This document shows, in pieces, positions 8,740 through 18,775 of a stretch of 64,000 bases of DNA. Made by a program: the position numbers and the translations under genes. Source of the stretch: Ponticaulis koreensis DSM 19734 (lineage in GTDB: Bacteria; Pseudomonadota; Alphaproteobacteria; Caulobacterales; Hyphomonadaceae); contig NZ_ATVJ01000001.1 of the NCBI RefSeq assembly GCF_000420665.1, positions 1,745,588 to 1,809,587 of the forward strand, written 5' to 3'. The stretch's first letter is position 1, and every line of letters begins with the position of its first letter. A model generated the notes under the pieces. It worked only from the letters and a program-made list of their open reading frames with translations. It had not been told where the DNA came from and searched no databases.

Positions 8740-11700
8740 ATGAGCGCTTTGACACGTCGCCTATTGTTAACAATGGTAATGGTCGTTTCTCTGTTTTCAG
8801 TCGACGCGGTGGCTCAAAGCGAGCTGGCTCTTACTGTGCCTCCTCCACTAACAAATAATCTCGTTACGGCACAAGGCGTAAATCCGATAACGGGCGCGTT
8901 CAACATTTCTAATGAAGACCTGTCGACAGGGTACTCTGGAACTAACGCTACGTTGTCTCTGCAGCGGACTTATGCGTCGACCTCGGATGTTTGGAGTTCT
9001 CTTCACACTATATCGGGGCCGTTTGGTGTTGGATTTGATCATAACTACAATGGCTATGTTTACCTTAACACGCAGTCGCCCGCTCCGACTCGAGTCGTTT
9101 TGCTAGGTCAAACCTACGAGTTTCAAGGATATCCAAGTTTGAATGGCGGGATGGTGATTGATGATGCCAATGGCTCGTCAATAGAGATTGTCGCCGGTCC
9201 AAACAATGGAAACAGAGTACGCTTTGTCGGTCGAAATGGAATAATTGCATTTTTTGATTTGATTGAAGGCTACGCAATCGGAGAATATACAAACAATCCG
9301 ACAGGCCCTCAGTTTTCTGCATTCGTAAACTATGTCGAATTTCCGAATGGCGAATTCCTTACTTTTGACTACCAGCCATACAAACGCGGCTCCTTGTGGA
9401 GCAATCGGCTCATCCACGTCACAAATTCACGAGGCTTTCGCCTGTCATTTGACTACGTCAATCCAAACACGACCACAGGAAATGACATAGATCGGCGATT
9501 GATTGAAAGCGTTAGCGCCTCACGGTTGAGCTGTGTTTCAGGAGCCACTGACTGCACTGTCGGTGCTTTCGCGAGTGTTTTTTATGAATACGATACGGTT
9601 TCCGACCCTGAACATGGGCAAGTTCCAAGGCTAAGAACATTTACTGATATGTCAGGCGAAGATACATTCTACGATTATGTAGGATGCAACGATACCGGGA
9701 CACACTTCACCTCGGCACGCTATTTGCAATCGGTCCGTCATCCGCATGCGCCGTCCGTGCCATTGATGATCAATCAATACTCTTCGCCCGGTGAGTTTTT
9801 TGTTGAAAGCAACGTGGTTTACTATTCCTGCCGGGTGGATTCGCAAGCTGATCATTTGGGGCAGCTCACGACCTACGAGTACGACCTGAGCTTCCGTACG
9901 CGAACTGAAGTATCCTATCCCAATGGTGCATCAGAAAATTATTGGAGCGACTATGATGAAGCGACCGTCACTAACGATGCAATGACGGCGCCGGGCAGCT
10001 ATTTCCCGCCAAAACCTGTACCTTCATCTGTATCAGACACGTTGGGCCGAGTTGCAAATTACACGTGGGACAGTCGGTTTCGGATGTTGTCGGTCTCCTG
10101 GGACGGGATGACGTCATCCCAGACCTATGATGCCAGAGGTAACATTACAGAAGTCCGGCAAGAAGCTCGCGCTGGATCAGGTCTGGCTGATATTGTAATG
10201 ACAGCTGGTTATCCTAACTGCACGACGTCCAATTACCGTGTTTGCAACAAACCGACTTATATTGAAGACGGACGTGGCGCTCGAACAGATTTTCAATATT
10301 CATTCGCACACGGAGGATTGCTAGTTCAATTGTCTCCGGCGGATCAGAACAATTTGAGGGCCGTCACCCGCCATGATTACAGTTCCTTTCACGCGGCACC
10401 TTCGGTGAACGTGCCGACAGGTGTCACAATGCCTGGTGGAGCTTATCTGAAAACCGCAGACGTCGTTTGTCTCACGTCCAACATCACAGGTACCAGTATA
10501 AACTTTGGTTATACTTGTGCTTCTGGAGACCGTGTCCGCACCGGTTACCACTATACGTCATCGTCATCATCCTCGCGAACAGCATATGAGCTGATAAGCC
10601 AAACCGTGGATTCCGACAACGTGGCAGCGACGACAACATTTGGCTATGATGCAGTCGGAAACCTGATCTCGGAAGACGGCCCTTTGCCTGGAACGGCTGA
10701 CACCACGAGTTACAGATATGACGTATCCCGGAGGAGAACTGGCACTATTTCACCTGACCCGGATGGCGCAGGCGTTCGCGTCTTGCCGGCAGAGCGGATT
10801 ATCTATGACATGTCCGGGCGCGCAACCGCTACGCAGTCGGGGGTTCTCAACACTTTGCAGTCCGCGGCTGTCGATCCAGAGATTTGGACAGGCTTTACGA
10901 TCTACACGACCGTTGAGACCGACTATAACAACCGGGATCAGGTTGTTGAGACGAGATTGCGTCAGGGCGCGACCGGCACGATCTTTAATGTGTCTCAAAA
11001 CAGCTATGACAATATGTGGCGTCTGGACTGTTCTGCGACCAGAATGAACTCTTCTATCTTCGCATCTCTCCCGACGGATGCTTGCGTACTTGGCACCCAG
11101 GGCACAGACGGACCGGACCGGATCACGCAGAACATATATGATAATGCGGGGCAGCTCATCCAAATCCGACAGGGCGTCGGAACGAGCGTAGAAAGAGCTT
11201 ACGCGACCTACAGCTACACTAATTCCGGTCAGATGGAGTACATTGTCGACGCGAACGGTAACAGAGCTCAAAGACAGTATGACGGGCTGGACCGTCTGTA
11301 TCGCTGGGTGTTCCCGTCACAAACTCGTCCGAGCAATTTTGACGCATCTACGCCATCTTCCGCGCTGTCGAGCGCGGGGAGCGTCAACAATGCAGACTAT
11401 GAACAATATCTGTATGATGCGAACGGAAACCGCACACAGTTCCGCAACCGCGCGGGCCAGACAATTACGTATTCTTACGACAGCCTGAATCGGATGACGC
11501 TCAGGAACGTACCGGAAAGTGGGCAGGACGTTTACTATACGTACGACCTTCGCGGGCTTGAGCTCACGGCACGCTATGGTAGTGTGGGCGGCGCTGGTAC
11601 CACCAACACCTATGACACAATGGGTCGATTGAGCTCAACATCGAGCTCACTCACGGGAAATCATCAACTCAGCTATGAATATAACGCGGTCGGGAATCGT

Positions 11701-13206
11701 ACGCGCATAAATCACCCTGACGGGCCTTATTTCACTTTCGATTATGACACGCTGAATCGTCCGACTTTTGTTCGCGAAAACGGCGGTTTCTGGGTTCATT
11801 ATCGCAACTACAACAATGCGGGGCGCATGAATGTTTCCCGGAACCGCTTTACAAGAATTCTACCGCGCTTTGACGGTGTTTATCGAACGCGCGAACTAGA
11901 ATATGATTTTGAGATAGACGGTACGCTCGAGCTCGAAGAGATTTATTCCTACAATCCGGCGAACCAACTCACTTCGCGTCAGGTCTCGAATACAGCCTTC
12001 CTGAATACCAATAATGACAATCTTTCTGGCTCCTACCAGACGAATGGCCTGAACCAGTATGACGCGATTGCCGGTATGTCACTGGATTATGATGCTAACG
12101 GCAATCTCACGGATATCGGCTCTGACACATATACGTATGACTCCCTGAACAGGCTGGTTGCCGCGCCAGGTGCGCAGTTGAGTTACGATCCGCATGGCCG
12201 ACTTTACGAGATCAATTCAGGCGGAACGATCACCCGGTTTGTGTATGACGGTGACAGCCTCGTGCTGGAACTCGATGGCTCAAACAACATTCTCCGCCGC
12301 TATGTGCATGGCGTTGGTGTCGATGTGCCTGTTGTCTGGTATGAAGGAACTGCGCTGAATGCCTCTACCCGGAACCATTTGATCAGGGATCGTCAGGGGT
12401 CGGTCATCGCAGTCGCCAATGATGCCGGTACTTCGTACACGGTCAACAATTATGATGTCTTCGGTATTCCGGATCCGAATAATCTTGGCCGGTTTTCATA
12501 TACGGGGCAGATGTATCTGCCGGAAATCGATCTTCTGTTCTACCGGGCACGCATGTATAATCCGCAACTTGGGCGTTTCATGCAGGTCGATCCGATTGGC
12601 TATGAAGACCAGATGAATTTATACACTTATGTCGGAAATGATCCGTTTAATCTGGTCGACCCCACGGGTATGATCAGTACTGAAAAGCCTGAGCCAGAGG
12701 CTGTCAGGGAGTACGATGTGATATCGACAGTAGGGGGCTCAGATAATTCAGAAACTGATACTCGATATCATCTAAGTTTTGGCGGTATAGCTGATGAGGG
12801 AAGTGCAGTCCCCACCGGCAGCATTCGGCGGTTGGATCAAACTCAAACACGCCCCGGAGTCGCGGCGACGGTGTCGGAAGCGATGCGGGGGAAACTTCTT
12901 GATTTATCCGAAGATATTGGTGAGACTGTTGATGTTCACAGTGGTATTAGAACACCGGCGCAACAGGATGTACTCCGACGTTCTAACGCTAATTTCGTTG
13001 CGAATCGTTCTCAACATGATGTGGGAGATGCCGCGGACATTTCCGTCAATGGGATGACAGGACGAGAGTTGTCGCGTGCAGCCATTGAAAATGGCGGATT
13101 TGAGAGAGTGAACCTTTATCCGACTGGCGCTGTGCATGTTGATCAAAGAGATGTCGGACGTGGTACGCAGTTTTACGAAGATTGGAATAGGGCGACAGGT
13201 CCATGA
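8740..13206 (+). CDS. Sec-exported Rhs/YD-repeat protein with C-terminal M15 peptidase domain
   Basis: 1488 residues. Signal peptide ([20 protein letters not shown]); an N-terminal segment of about 380 residues typical of large Rhs/YD proteins; YD repeats; and a core with [39 protein letters not shown] and DPTGM (near 12670). The last 177 residues are unique. They contain [17 protein letters not shown] and AVHVD, the zinc-site pattern of M15-type peptidases (VanY/Peptidase_M15_3-like). The likely ligands are H1426, D1433 and H1466. These enzymes cut peptide bonds in peptidoglycan stems, so this is a predicted periplasm-acting toxin tip. No PAAR or VgrG-like region is present. The stop overlaps the next gene by 4 bp. 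Confidence 0.88.
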   Translation: MSALTRRLLLTMVMVVSLFSVDAVAQSELALTVPPPLTNNLVTAQGVNPITGAFNISNEDLSTGYSGTNATLSLQRTYASTSDVWSSLHTISGPFGVGFDHNYNGYVYLNTQSPAPTRVVLLGQTYEFQGYPSLNGGMVIDDANGSSIEIVAGPNNGNRVRFVGRNGIIAFFDLIEGYAIGEYTNNPTGPQFSAFVNYVEFPNGEFLTFDYQPYKRGSLWSNRLIHVTNSRGFRLSFDYVNPNTTTGNDIDRRLIESVSASRLSCVSGATDCTVGAFASVFYEYDTVSDPEHGQVPRLRTFTDMSGEDTFYDYVGCNDTGTHFTSARYLQSVRHPHAPSVPLMINQYSSPGEFFVESNVVYYSCRVDSQADHLGQLTTYEYDLSFRTRTEVSYPNGASENYWSDYDEATVTNDAMTAPGSYFPPKPVPSSVSDTLGRVANYTWDSRFRMLSVSWDGMTSSQTYDARGNITEVRQEARAGSGLADIVMTAGYPNCTTSNYRVCNKPTYIEDGRGARTDFQYSFAHGGLLVQLSPADQNNLRAVTRHDYSSFHAAPSVNVPTGVTMPGGAYLKTADVVCLTSNITGTSINFGYTCASGDRVRTGYHYTSSSSSSRTAYELISQTVDSDNVAATTTFGYDAVGNLISEDGPLPGTADTTSYRYDVSRRRTGTISPDPDGAGVRVLPAERIIYDMSGRATATQSGVLNTLQSAAVDPEIWTGFTIYTTVETDYNNRDQVVETRLRQGATGTIFNVSQNSYDNMWRLDCSATRMNSSIFASLPTDACVLGTQGTDGPDRITQNIYDNAGQLIQIRQGVGTSVERAYATYSYTNSGQMEYIVDANGNRAQRQYDGLDRLYRWVFPSQTRPSNFDASTPSSALSSAGSVNNADYEQYLYDANGNRTQFRNRAGQTITYSYDSLNRMTLRNVPESGQDVYYTYDLRGLELTARYGSVGGAGTTNTYDTMGRLSSTSSSLTGNHQLSYEYNAVGNRTRINHPDGPYFTFDYDTLNRPTFVRENGGFWVHYRNYNNAGRMNVSRNRFTRILPRFDGVYRTRELEYDFEIDGTLELEEIYSYNPANQLTSRQVSNTAFLNTNNDNLSGSYQTNGLNQYDAIAGMSLDYDANGNLTDIGSDTYTYDSLNRLVAAPGAQLSYDPHGRLYEINSGGTITRFVYDGDSLVLELDGSNNILRRYVHGVGVDVPVVWYEGTALNASTRNHLIRDRQGSVIAVANDAGTSYTVNNYDVFGIPDPNNLGRFSYTGQMYLPEIDLLFYRARMYNPQLGRFMQVDPIGYEDQMNLYTYVGNDPFNLVDPTGMISTEKPEPEAVREYDVISTVGGSDNSETDTRYHLSFGGIADEGSAVPTGSIRRLDQTQTRPGVAATVSEAMRGKLLDLSEDIGETVDVHSGIRTPAQQDVLRRSNANFVANRSQHDVGDAADISVNGMTGRELSRAAIENGGFERVNLYPTGAVHVDQRDVGRGTQFYEDWNRATGP

Positions 13207-13745
13207 ACCGAAATGTATTATTCGTGATCTTTATCGCCGTTATCGCAGGTGGTTGTGTTAATGGACACCCTTTCGAAGGACAAATAGATTTTGAGAATGG
13301 AGTTGCAACAGGCTTTTGCGAGATAGAGCTGGGAGCGCAATTGGAAGCAGACATCTATTCGAATTCGATTGATTTGCTGGCGGATGCCGACTCTGACTTA
13401 TCCCGCCGGGAAATAAGAGTGTGTGAAAACGATATCCTCGTTGAAGTAACATATAGCTCTGTTGTTGAAGCAATATTTATTAAAGACTCAAGTTATTGCG
13501 GGCCTAACTTTTGCGTTCGCGACCAGTTTAGATTCATCGAGAATAGTTATCCAAATTATGCTAAGATTTTAACTTTAGAGGATGGGGGGATATATTCATT
13601 ATACTCAGACGTGAATGTGAGCTTTGTTTTTGATACTGATAGTATTCCGCCGAATTGTTTTGTTGACCAGATCATATGCGAAGAAACTTTGGCGAGTGTT
13701 GAGTTGCTCGGGGTGTTCATTACTTTGCCTGCCACAGGTCGATAG
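13203..13745 (+). CDS. Lipoprotein, candidate immunity protein for the M15-tipped Rhs
   Basis: The 180-residue frame overlaps the Rhs stop (ATGA), a coupling typical of toxin-immunity pairs. The signal peptide [18 protein letters not shown] has a clear lipobox (AGGC), so the product should sit in the periplasm, where the M15 toxin would act. The rest is acidic and Cys-containing with no recognised domain. The frame ends PATGR at 13745. An adjacent frame then continues for about 30 residues in protein-like fashion (GDALFYVGALAVS, SFYLLYDLDD) to 13836, so the C-terminus may have been shortened by a frameshift. The immunity role is inferred from overlap, predicted location and partner. Confidence 0.7.
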   Translation: MNRNVLFVIFIAVIAGGCVNGHPFEGQIDFENGVATGFCEIELGAQLEADIYSNSIDLLADADSDLSRREIRVCENDILVEVTYSSVVEAIFIKDSSYCGPNFCVRDQFRFIENSYPNYAKILTLEDGGIYSLYSDVNVSFVFDTDSIPPNCFVDQIICEETLASVELLGVFITLPATGR

Positions 13746-14094
13746 AGGCGATGCGCTCTTTTACGTTGGCGCACTTGCTGTTTCCACGCTAGAAGATAAG
13801 TCTTTTTACTTGCTCTATGACCTTGATGATCGGTAGTTTTTGGACTTTGAGTAATCACTTTAAGTGGTAGTCGCTCTTATAGCGTTTTAGTTGTAAAAAA
13901 GGGCTGAGCGCTTTGGTGTAAACTTTCCACGCATTTCTAAGTTTCGGTATTGCATCAAATATCGATCAATTCGATGAAAGCCGAATAATTTCAAACAAAC
14001 CGATCAATTGTGCTTAGGGCGTGCTGACTGAACTTTTCGGTTTGATTGGTGTCATTTTTTACAGAAGTTGGATCAAATCGTTGGGAGAAGTTTG
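13746..14094 (+). other. Gap between the Rhs locus and the type II secretion operon
   Basis: About 350 AT-rich bases. The first 90 contain a continuation of the immunity gene in a shifted frame. The remainder presumably holds the promoter of the secretion operon, but I see no convincing -35/-10 pair and no strong terminator. Confidence 0.5.
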
Positions 14095-16095
14095 TTGCGT
14101 CTCGGGCCGAGTAAAAGCGCTTTTTTGGCTATCTTATTCACGTTCACGGCGGCGTGTTCGAGCCTGCAATCGTCTGACCGCATGGAAAATGATGCCCTGC
14201 GACAGTTCCAAGTTCCATCAGGACCATCTCATGAAAGAACGTCGGAAACTTCAGACTTTCCAGAGGCTCACGTTTTAGATGCCTGGGTCTCGCAAGGGAA
14301 CCACGGACTCTTTGAACGCGCTCAGCAGGACATTGATGACAACAGCAATAGTGGGTCTGGCGCAGGCCAATCCTTCATATTTGATAACGCGCGTCTCGAA
14401 ACTATTTTGGCCGAAGTGCTCGGTGACGGATTTGGAGCATCTTTCTTTGTCGATCCGTCCTTTAGTTCCCAGTTTTCAGTCCGGTTATCCGGTATCCGGA
14501 CGGTGGAACAAGCGATAACCGCGCTGAACGCGATCCTTTCCTCGCAAGGTTACTATCTTCAGGATTCTGGCGGTGTTTACATTGTATCTCGCGGTCCACC
14601 ACCGGAAGCGTCATCTTCGACCGTTTCAGTATTAGATACCACAGGGCAGCTGGCAGGGGACACCGGAACGGCAATTCTTTTCCTGAGTTACCTCGAAGCG
14701 GAACGCTTTACGCGATTGATTGAGCCGGTTGTCGCAAACGGTTTGCGTGTTCGTGCAGATACTGAGCTCAACGCAGTCGCCATCTCGGGCACTGCGCGTG
14801 CTGTGGCAGAGGTGTTCGCAGTTGCCCGTTCTCTTGACGTCGACTGGCTGCGGGCCGTTTCTTACATGATTTTGCCGCTGAGTGACCTGACCCCGACCGA
14901 GGCAGTTGAGCAATTGGAGCCTGTGTTTTCGCAATTGGGTGGAGTTCAGTTTATTCCTCTTGGCGCATCGCAATCATTGCTGGTCATTTCCAACCAGGCA
15001 GATCGACTGGAGCCAATACGCGACTTTCTCGTCACAATTGACCGTGCCTATAGCGATGATGCGAACCGCCGTATTTTTGTTTATGAGGCTCGTTTTCTGG
15101 ATGCAGACGCTCTGCTGGAAGGTGTATCCGACTTGTTTTCCGATACCGAGGCAGGGGTATCAGCCACTCAGAATGCTGGAGATGGTTCTCAAACATCGTC
15201 AGGCGGCTTAGCAAATGGATTGAGGCTTTCGGTCGACAGATCACGCAATGCGATTTTGGCGCGAGGTGACCCGCAGGAACTCGAAGAGCTCGCATCCCTT
15301 CTCGAGGAGCTGGATCAGGAAGAACCTCAAATTCTCATCGAGGCGACAATCGTTGAAGTGACGCTTTCAGATGGATTCCGGTTCGGCGTCCAATGGCAAG
15401 CTATCGAAGATCAGCTGCAGATCAATTTTAACGATGCTAGTTCCGGCGACGTGACCGCGCGCTTCCCTGGCGCATCACTTTCCTACGTGGATACGAATAT
15501 TCAGGCAGTAGTGAATGCGTTGTCCAACCTGACGGAAGTGGAGATCGTCTCCTCGCCTCGCGTCACGACACTTAATAATCGCGTAGCGAGATTGCAGGTC
15601 GGTGACCAGGTGCCGGTTATCACGCAGTCTGCGGTTAGTGTTTCGGATTCCAATGCTCCAGTGGTGAATTCTGTGAATTTCAGAGACACAGGCGTCATTC
15701 TGGAGGTTCGCCCCCGCTATCGTGGGCAAAACATGGTTGAAATTGAAGTATCACAGGAGGTTTCTGCGGTCGCAGAAACAACGACCTCGAATATTGACTC
15801 CCCAACCATCACGCAGCGCCAGATTGAAAGCGTCCTTGTCGTTCCTGATGGTGCAACGGCTGTTCTGGGCGGATTGATCAGCTCTACGCGGTCCACGGCT
15901 CAGACTGGCATTCCGCTACTCGAGGATATTCCAGGGATTGGAGGCGCTTTCCGTGCACAGAACAATTCTGAACGTCGTACGGAGCTTATTGTACTTTTGC
16001 GGCCATCGCTCGTGGATACACGTTCAGGATATCTCACCTTGTCTGAGCAGATTGCGCAGGCGCTCAATCATGTCCGGCCTGACTATTTTGAATGA
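14095..16095 (+). CDS. gspD: Type II secretion outer-membrane secretin GspD
   Basis: The start is uncertain: tandem TTG codons at 14092/14095 follow GGGAG and give a signal peptide with lipobox-like TAAC, while a TTG at 14068 has a poorer site. In order: an N0-type domain (FIFDNARLETILAEVLG... GVYIVSR), N1-N3 repeats, and the secretin barrel (QILIEATIVEVTLSDG; VEIVSSPRVTTLNN; VLGGLISS; ELIVLLRP). At about 666 residues it is normal for GspD. It forms the outer-membrane channel of the type II system and may carry its own lipid anchor. It is first in an overlapping operon; its stop overlaps the next start by 4 bp. The Rhs toxin locus lies directly upstream. Confidence 0.93.
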   Translation: MRLGPSKSAFLAILFTFTAACSSLQSSDRMENDALRQFQVPSGPSHERTSETSDFPEAHVLDAWVSQGNHGLFERAQQDIDDNSNSGSGAGQSFIFDNARLETILAEVLGDGFGASFFVDPSFSSQFSVRLSGIRTVEQAITALNAILSSQGYYLQDSGGVYIVSRGPPPEASSSTVSVLDTTGQLAGDTGTAILFLSYLEAERFTRLIEPVVANGLRVRADTELNAVAISGTARAVAEVFAVARSLDVDWLRAVSYMILPLSDLTPTEAVEQLEPVFSQLGGVQFIPLGASQSLLVISNQADRLEPIRDFLVTIDRAYSDDANRRIFVYEARFLDADALLEGVSDLFSDTEAGVSATQNAGDGSQTSSGGLANGLRLSVDRSRNAILARGDPQELEELASLLEELDQEEPQILIEATIVEVTLSDGFRFGVQWQAIEDQLQINFNDASSGDVTARFPGASLSYVDTNIQAVVNALSNLTEVEIVSSPRVTTLNNRVARLQVGDQVPVITQSAVSVSDSNAPVVNSVNFRDTGVILEVRPRYRGQNMVEIEVSQEVSAVAETTTSNIDSPTITQRQIESVLVVPDGATAVLGGLISSTRSTAQTGIPLLEDIPGIGGAFRAQNNSERRTELIVLLRPSLVDTRSGYLTLSEQIAQALNHVRPDYFE

Positions 16096-16784
16096 AGAGC
16101 GAGCAAGGATATGCGACACCAGTCGTGCTTGGTTTCATCGCCGTCATGTCTCTCGTGGCGGTCTGGGCTTTCAACCTGGCGCTGGCGCAAAACAGAGAAG
16201 TGCAAGCGAGGCAGCAGCTCTGGCTTTTAAAATTGAGTTTTTCCAGCCTGATTGAAGAGCAGATTTTTCAGGTTCTGGATCGGCCTCAAAATGTACAGCT
16301 GAGGCCTCAATTTCTGACGGTGTCTGAAACCAATGCTGTTTTAGAGGTCACAAATGAACACGCCAGACCGAACCTGCTATACGCGGATGAAGCGCAGCTT
16401 CGAACTGATCTGCAAAGATTGCTGCCTCCTGGAACGGACGCCGAACGGATTTTAAGAGACCGGAACTTATGGCAATTGGGAAGTGCGCCTGGATCCATAA
16501 CCGAGCTCATAGGTGATCTTGAATTGACTGGACGATTGGAAGAATGCGTCGCTGATCGTTTCACGGTGTACGCCTCTACGGTTGATCCACTCGCATCAGG
16601 TCAGATCAGGAGTAATTTGGCGGGCGCAATTTTGCGCATAATTGTGAAGACATTGCCCGATGAAACGCCTAGTTTAAGGCTACAGGCAATTGTACTTTTT
16701 ACGGGAAATGCGGAGCGGCCCTTTGAAATTTTGGAATGGGTGGAAGACCAACGAACCCAAGACGTGTCCTGCAGCACGAGGTGA
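16092..16784 (+). CDS. gspK: GspK-like minor pseudopilin
   Basis: 230 residues. The N-terminus MKSEQG followed by YATPVVLGFIAVMSLVAVWA is a prepilin-peptidase site and hydrophobic helix without Glu at mature position 5, a hallmark of GspK. The rest is a globular region of moderate length, shorter than classical GspK (about 300 or more). It overlaps gspD by 4 bp and precedes gspG. GspK normally caps the pseudopilus with GspI and GspJ. The K assignment rests on the missing Glu5, length and operon position, not on an alignment. Confidence 0.65.
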   Translation: MKSEQGYATPVVLGFIAVMSLVAVWAFNLALAQNREVQARQQLWLLKLSFSSLIEEQIFQVLDRPQNVQLRPQFLTVSETNAVLEVTNEHARPNLLYADEAQLRTDLQRLLPPGTDAERILRDRNLWQLGSAPGSITELIGDLELTGRLEECVADRFTVYASTVDPLASGQIRSNLAGAILRIIVKTLPDETPSLRLQAIVLFTGNAERPFEILEWVEDQRTQDVSCSTR

Positions 16785-17199
16785 TGCCGGGTTCACGTTG
16801 ACTGAGATGCTGGTCGTGATGGTTATTCTGGGTCTTCTTGCCGCAGCAATAGCGCCCCGAATAGTCGGTAGGCTGGATAGCTCGAAAATTCGCGCGGCAC
16901 GACTGCAACTTGATACGGTTTCAGCTTCGATAGACGTCTATCACATTGATACTGGACAGTATCCGCAAGGCGAGAACGGCCTGGACGTATTGCTGTTCGC
17001 GCCTGACGGTGTTGCGAGTTGGGATGGGCCTTACGTACGTTCTCCTGATAATCTGGTCGATCCATGGGGCACTCCACTTCGTTTTGAGATTTCATCAAGC
17101 GGGATTCCGACTGTCATTAGTCTCGGCGCCGATGGCGCGCCAGGCGGCGATGGACGAGCGGCGGATATAGTGTTTCCGGATTTCTCGCAAAATGACTGA
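16708..17199 (+). CDS. gspG: Major pseudopilin GspG
   Basis: Prepilin site DAG|FTLTEMLVVMVILGLLAAA with Glu at mature position 5. It is followed by the GspG hallmarks: YHIDTGQYPQGENGLDVLL, GPYVRSPDNLVDPWGTPL and SLGADGAPGGDG (the calcium-site region). The start overlaps the previous gene; possible codons are TTG 16690, ATG 16708 and TTG 16723 (the last with GGAG upstream). The leader is longer than usual in every case. It forms the shaft of the pseudopilus. The downstream gspE overlaps by 8 bp. Confidence 0.92.
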   Translation: MRSGPLKFWNGWKTNEPKTCPAARGDAGFTLTEMLVVMVILGLLAAAIAPRIVGRLDSSKIRAARLQLDTVSASIDVYHIDTGQYPQGENGLDVLLFAPDGVASWDGPYVRSPDNLVDPWGTPLRFEISSSGIPTVISLGADGAPGGDGRAADIVFPDFSQND

Positions 17200-18775
17200 T
17201 GTACAGTATAAGCACCCGCTATTGCGGCAAGGGTTTGTCTCTGAAGGTATATTTTCCAGAGCTGAGAAGCTTTCCAGACTTCGAGGGCATTCAATCGAGC
17301 TCACGCTCAATCAGATGGGAGCGCTCAGTGATGACAAGCTCGTCAGTTACTGGCGCGAGTCGACCGGTTTACAGGTCGCGGACGCAAGCGTTAGCGAGGA
17401 AGCCTTGCAGCACGGAAGTATTCTAAATCTTGAGTTCTTCCGGCACAATTTCATGTTCCCCATCGATGCGAGCGAGAGTGCTTTTACTGTCGGCATGGTT
17501 GACCCTACAAATGCCGAAGCAATTAGGGCGCTAGAGTTTGCGGTTAGTAGCAAGGTTGAGGTTCGCATTCTACCCGCTGGAGTGTGGCGAAAGCTTTGGC
17601 TAACTCATATAGATGCGGAATCACAAGATACGGTCAGCACTGTGGATAGCGAACAGAATGAACTTTCCGCTCAGGACCGAAATGCGCCGATAGCGCGCAA
17701 ACTCACCGGCTGGATCGAAAATGCCGCGGAAGTCGGTGCTTCGGATATTCATTTCGAGGCAAAAGCTTATGGTCTGGAGGTTATGTACCGCGTAGACGGG
17801 CGCCTGCAGGCTATATCTTACGAACCCAAGGAAGCTGCACCATCCATTCTTTCTCGGTTGAAAGTCGTGTCGGGTCTGGACCTGGGAATTAAATCCAAAC
17901 CGCAAGACGGTCGCACCAGTCTCGTCTTGCAGGGTAGGAAACTCGATGTGCGAGTTTCCGTTATTCCCTCAATTCACGGCGAGAGTGCGGTTCTACGCTT
18001 ATTGGATAAGCCTACAGGCCTCCTTGATTTTGCATCGCTTGGATTTTCAGAAACAGATGAAGGAGAAATTCTTTCTATTCTCCAACACCGCGATGGGCTG
18101 TTTCTAGTAGCCGGTCCGACCGGCTCGGGGAAAACCACTACACTGTACGCCTGTATAGAAGCTTTGCGCGAACAAGGCCTGAAAATTCTGTCGGTAGAAG
18201 ACCCCGTTGAATATCAGTTTGATCACGTCACGCAGGTTCAAGTTTCCGAAAAAGCAGGGCTCGATTTTGCGGGCACGCTCAGAGCATTTCTAAGACACGA
18301 CCCAGAAGTTATTCTCGTGGGTGAGATACGAGACGCAGAAACTGCTGCTGTTGCCGTGCAGGCGGCCTATACAGGGCACTTTGTGATGGCGAGCATTCAC
18401 GCAATCGATTCAGGAGCTATCCCTACTCGTCTTGAGAACATGGGGGTTGAGCGGTTTAAAATCGATGCCTGCCTCAGAGGAAGTGTCTCGCAGCGGCTGG
18501 TTGGGAAACTCTGCACTGATTGTCGGCAATCCAGGTCCGTACAGAGTTCAGAGGCCAGTTTGTTTATTCACCACGGATTGGAAGCTCCGGAGATGCTATT
18601 CGAAGCGAGTGGATGCCCCGCTTGCGAGCAATTAGGAGTAAGTGGGCGTACACTTGTTTGTGAAATTAATAGAGTGGGCTCTGATGATAATCCATCGTTG
18701 GTATCGCAGGCTCTGCGGCGGGCATCACTCGGCGAGATTAACTTTTCTTCCGCGGCGAGCCTGGCTTCAAAATGA
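17192..18775 (+). CDS. gspE: Type II secretion assembly ATPase GspE
   Basis: 527 residues. An N-terminal GspE/MshEN-type domain is followed by the ATPase core: Walker A GPTGSGKTTTLYA near residue 308, Asp box LSVEDPVEYQ, Walker B VGEIRDAETA and His box FVMASIHA. Zinc-type cysteine pairs CTDC and CPAC in the C-terminal third are a GspE/PilB feature. It is a cytoplasmic hexameric motor that drives pseudopilus assembly through GspF and GspL. It overlaps gspG and gspF by 4-8 bp. Confidence 0.95.
   Translation: MTDVQYKHPLLRQGFVSEGIFSRAEKLSRLRGHSIELTLNQMGALSDDKLVSYWRESTGLQVADASVSEEALQHGSILNLEFFRHNFMFPIDASESAFTVGMVDPTNAEAIRALEFAVSSKVEVRILPAGVWRKLWLTHIDAESQDTVSTVDSEQNELSAQDRNAPIARKLTGWIENAAEVGASDIHFEAKAYGLEVMYRVDGRLQAISYEPKEAAPSILSRLKVVSGLDLGIKSKPQDGRTSLVLQGRKLDVRVSVIPSIHGESAVLRLLDKPTGLLDFASLGFSETDEGEILSILQHRDGLFLVAGPTGSGKTTTLYACIEALREQGLKILSVEDPVEYQFDHVTQVQVSEKAGLDFAGTLRAFLRHDPEVILVGEIRDAETAAVAVQAAYTGHFVMASIHAIDSGAIPTRLENMGVERFKIDACLRGSVSQRLVGKLCTDCRQSRSVQSSEASLFIHHGLEAPEMLFEASGCPACEQLGVSGRTLVCEINRVGSDDNPSLVSQALRRASLGEINFSSAASLASK

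Noticed and set aside
2150-13206. T6SS-delivered Rhs effectors
   Set aside because: Both proteins have Sec signal peptides, and no PAAR, VgrG, Hcp or EagR chaperone gene is seen.
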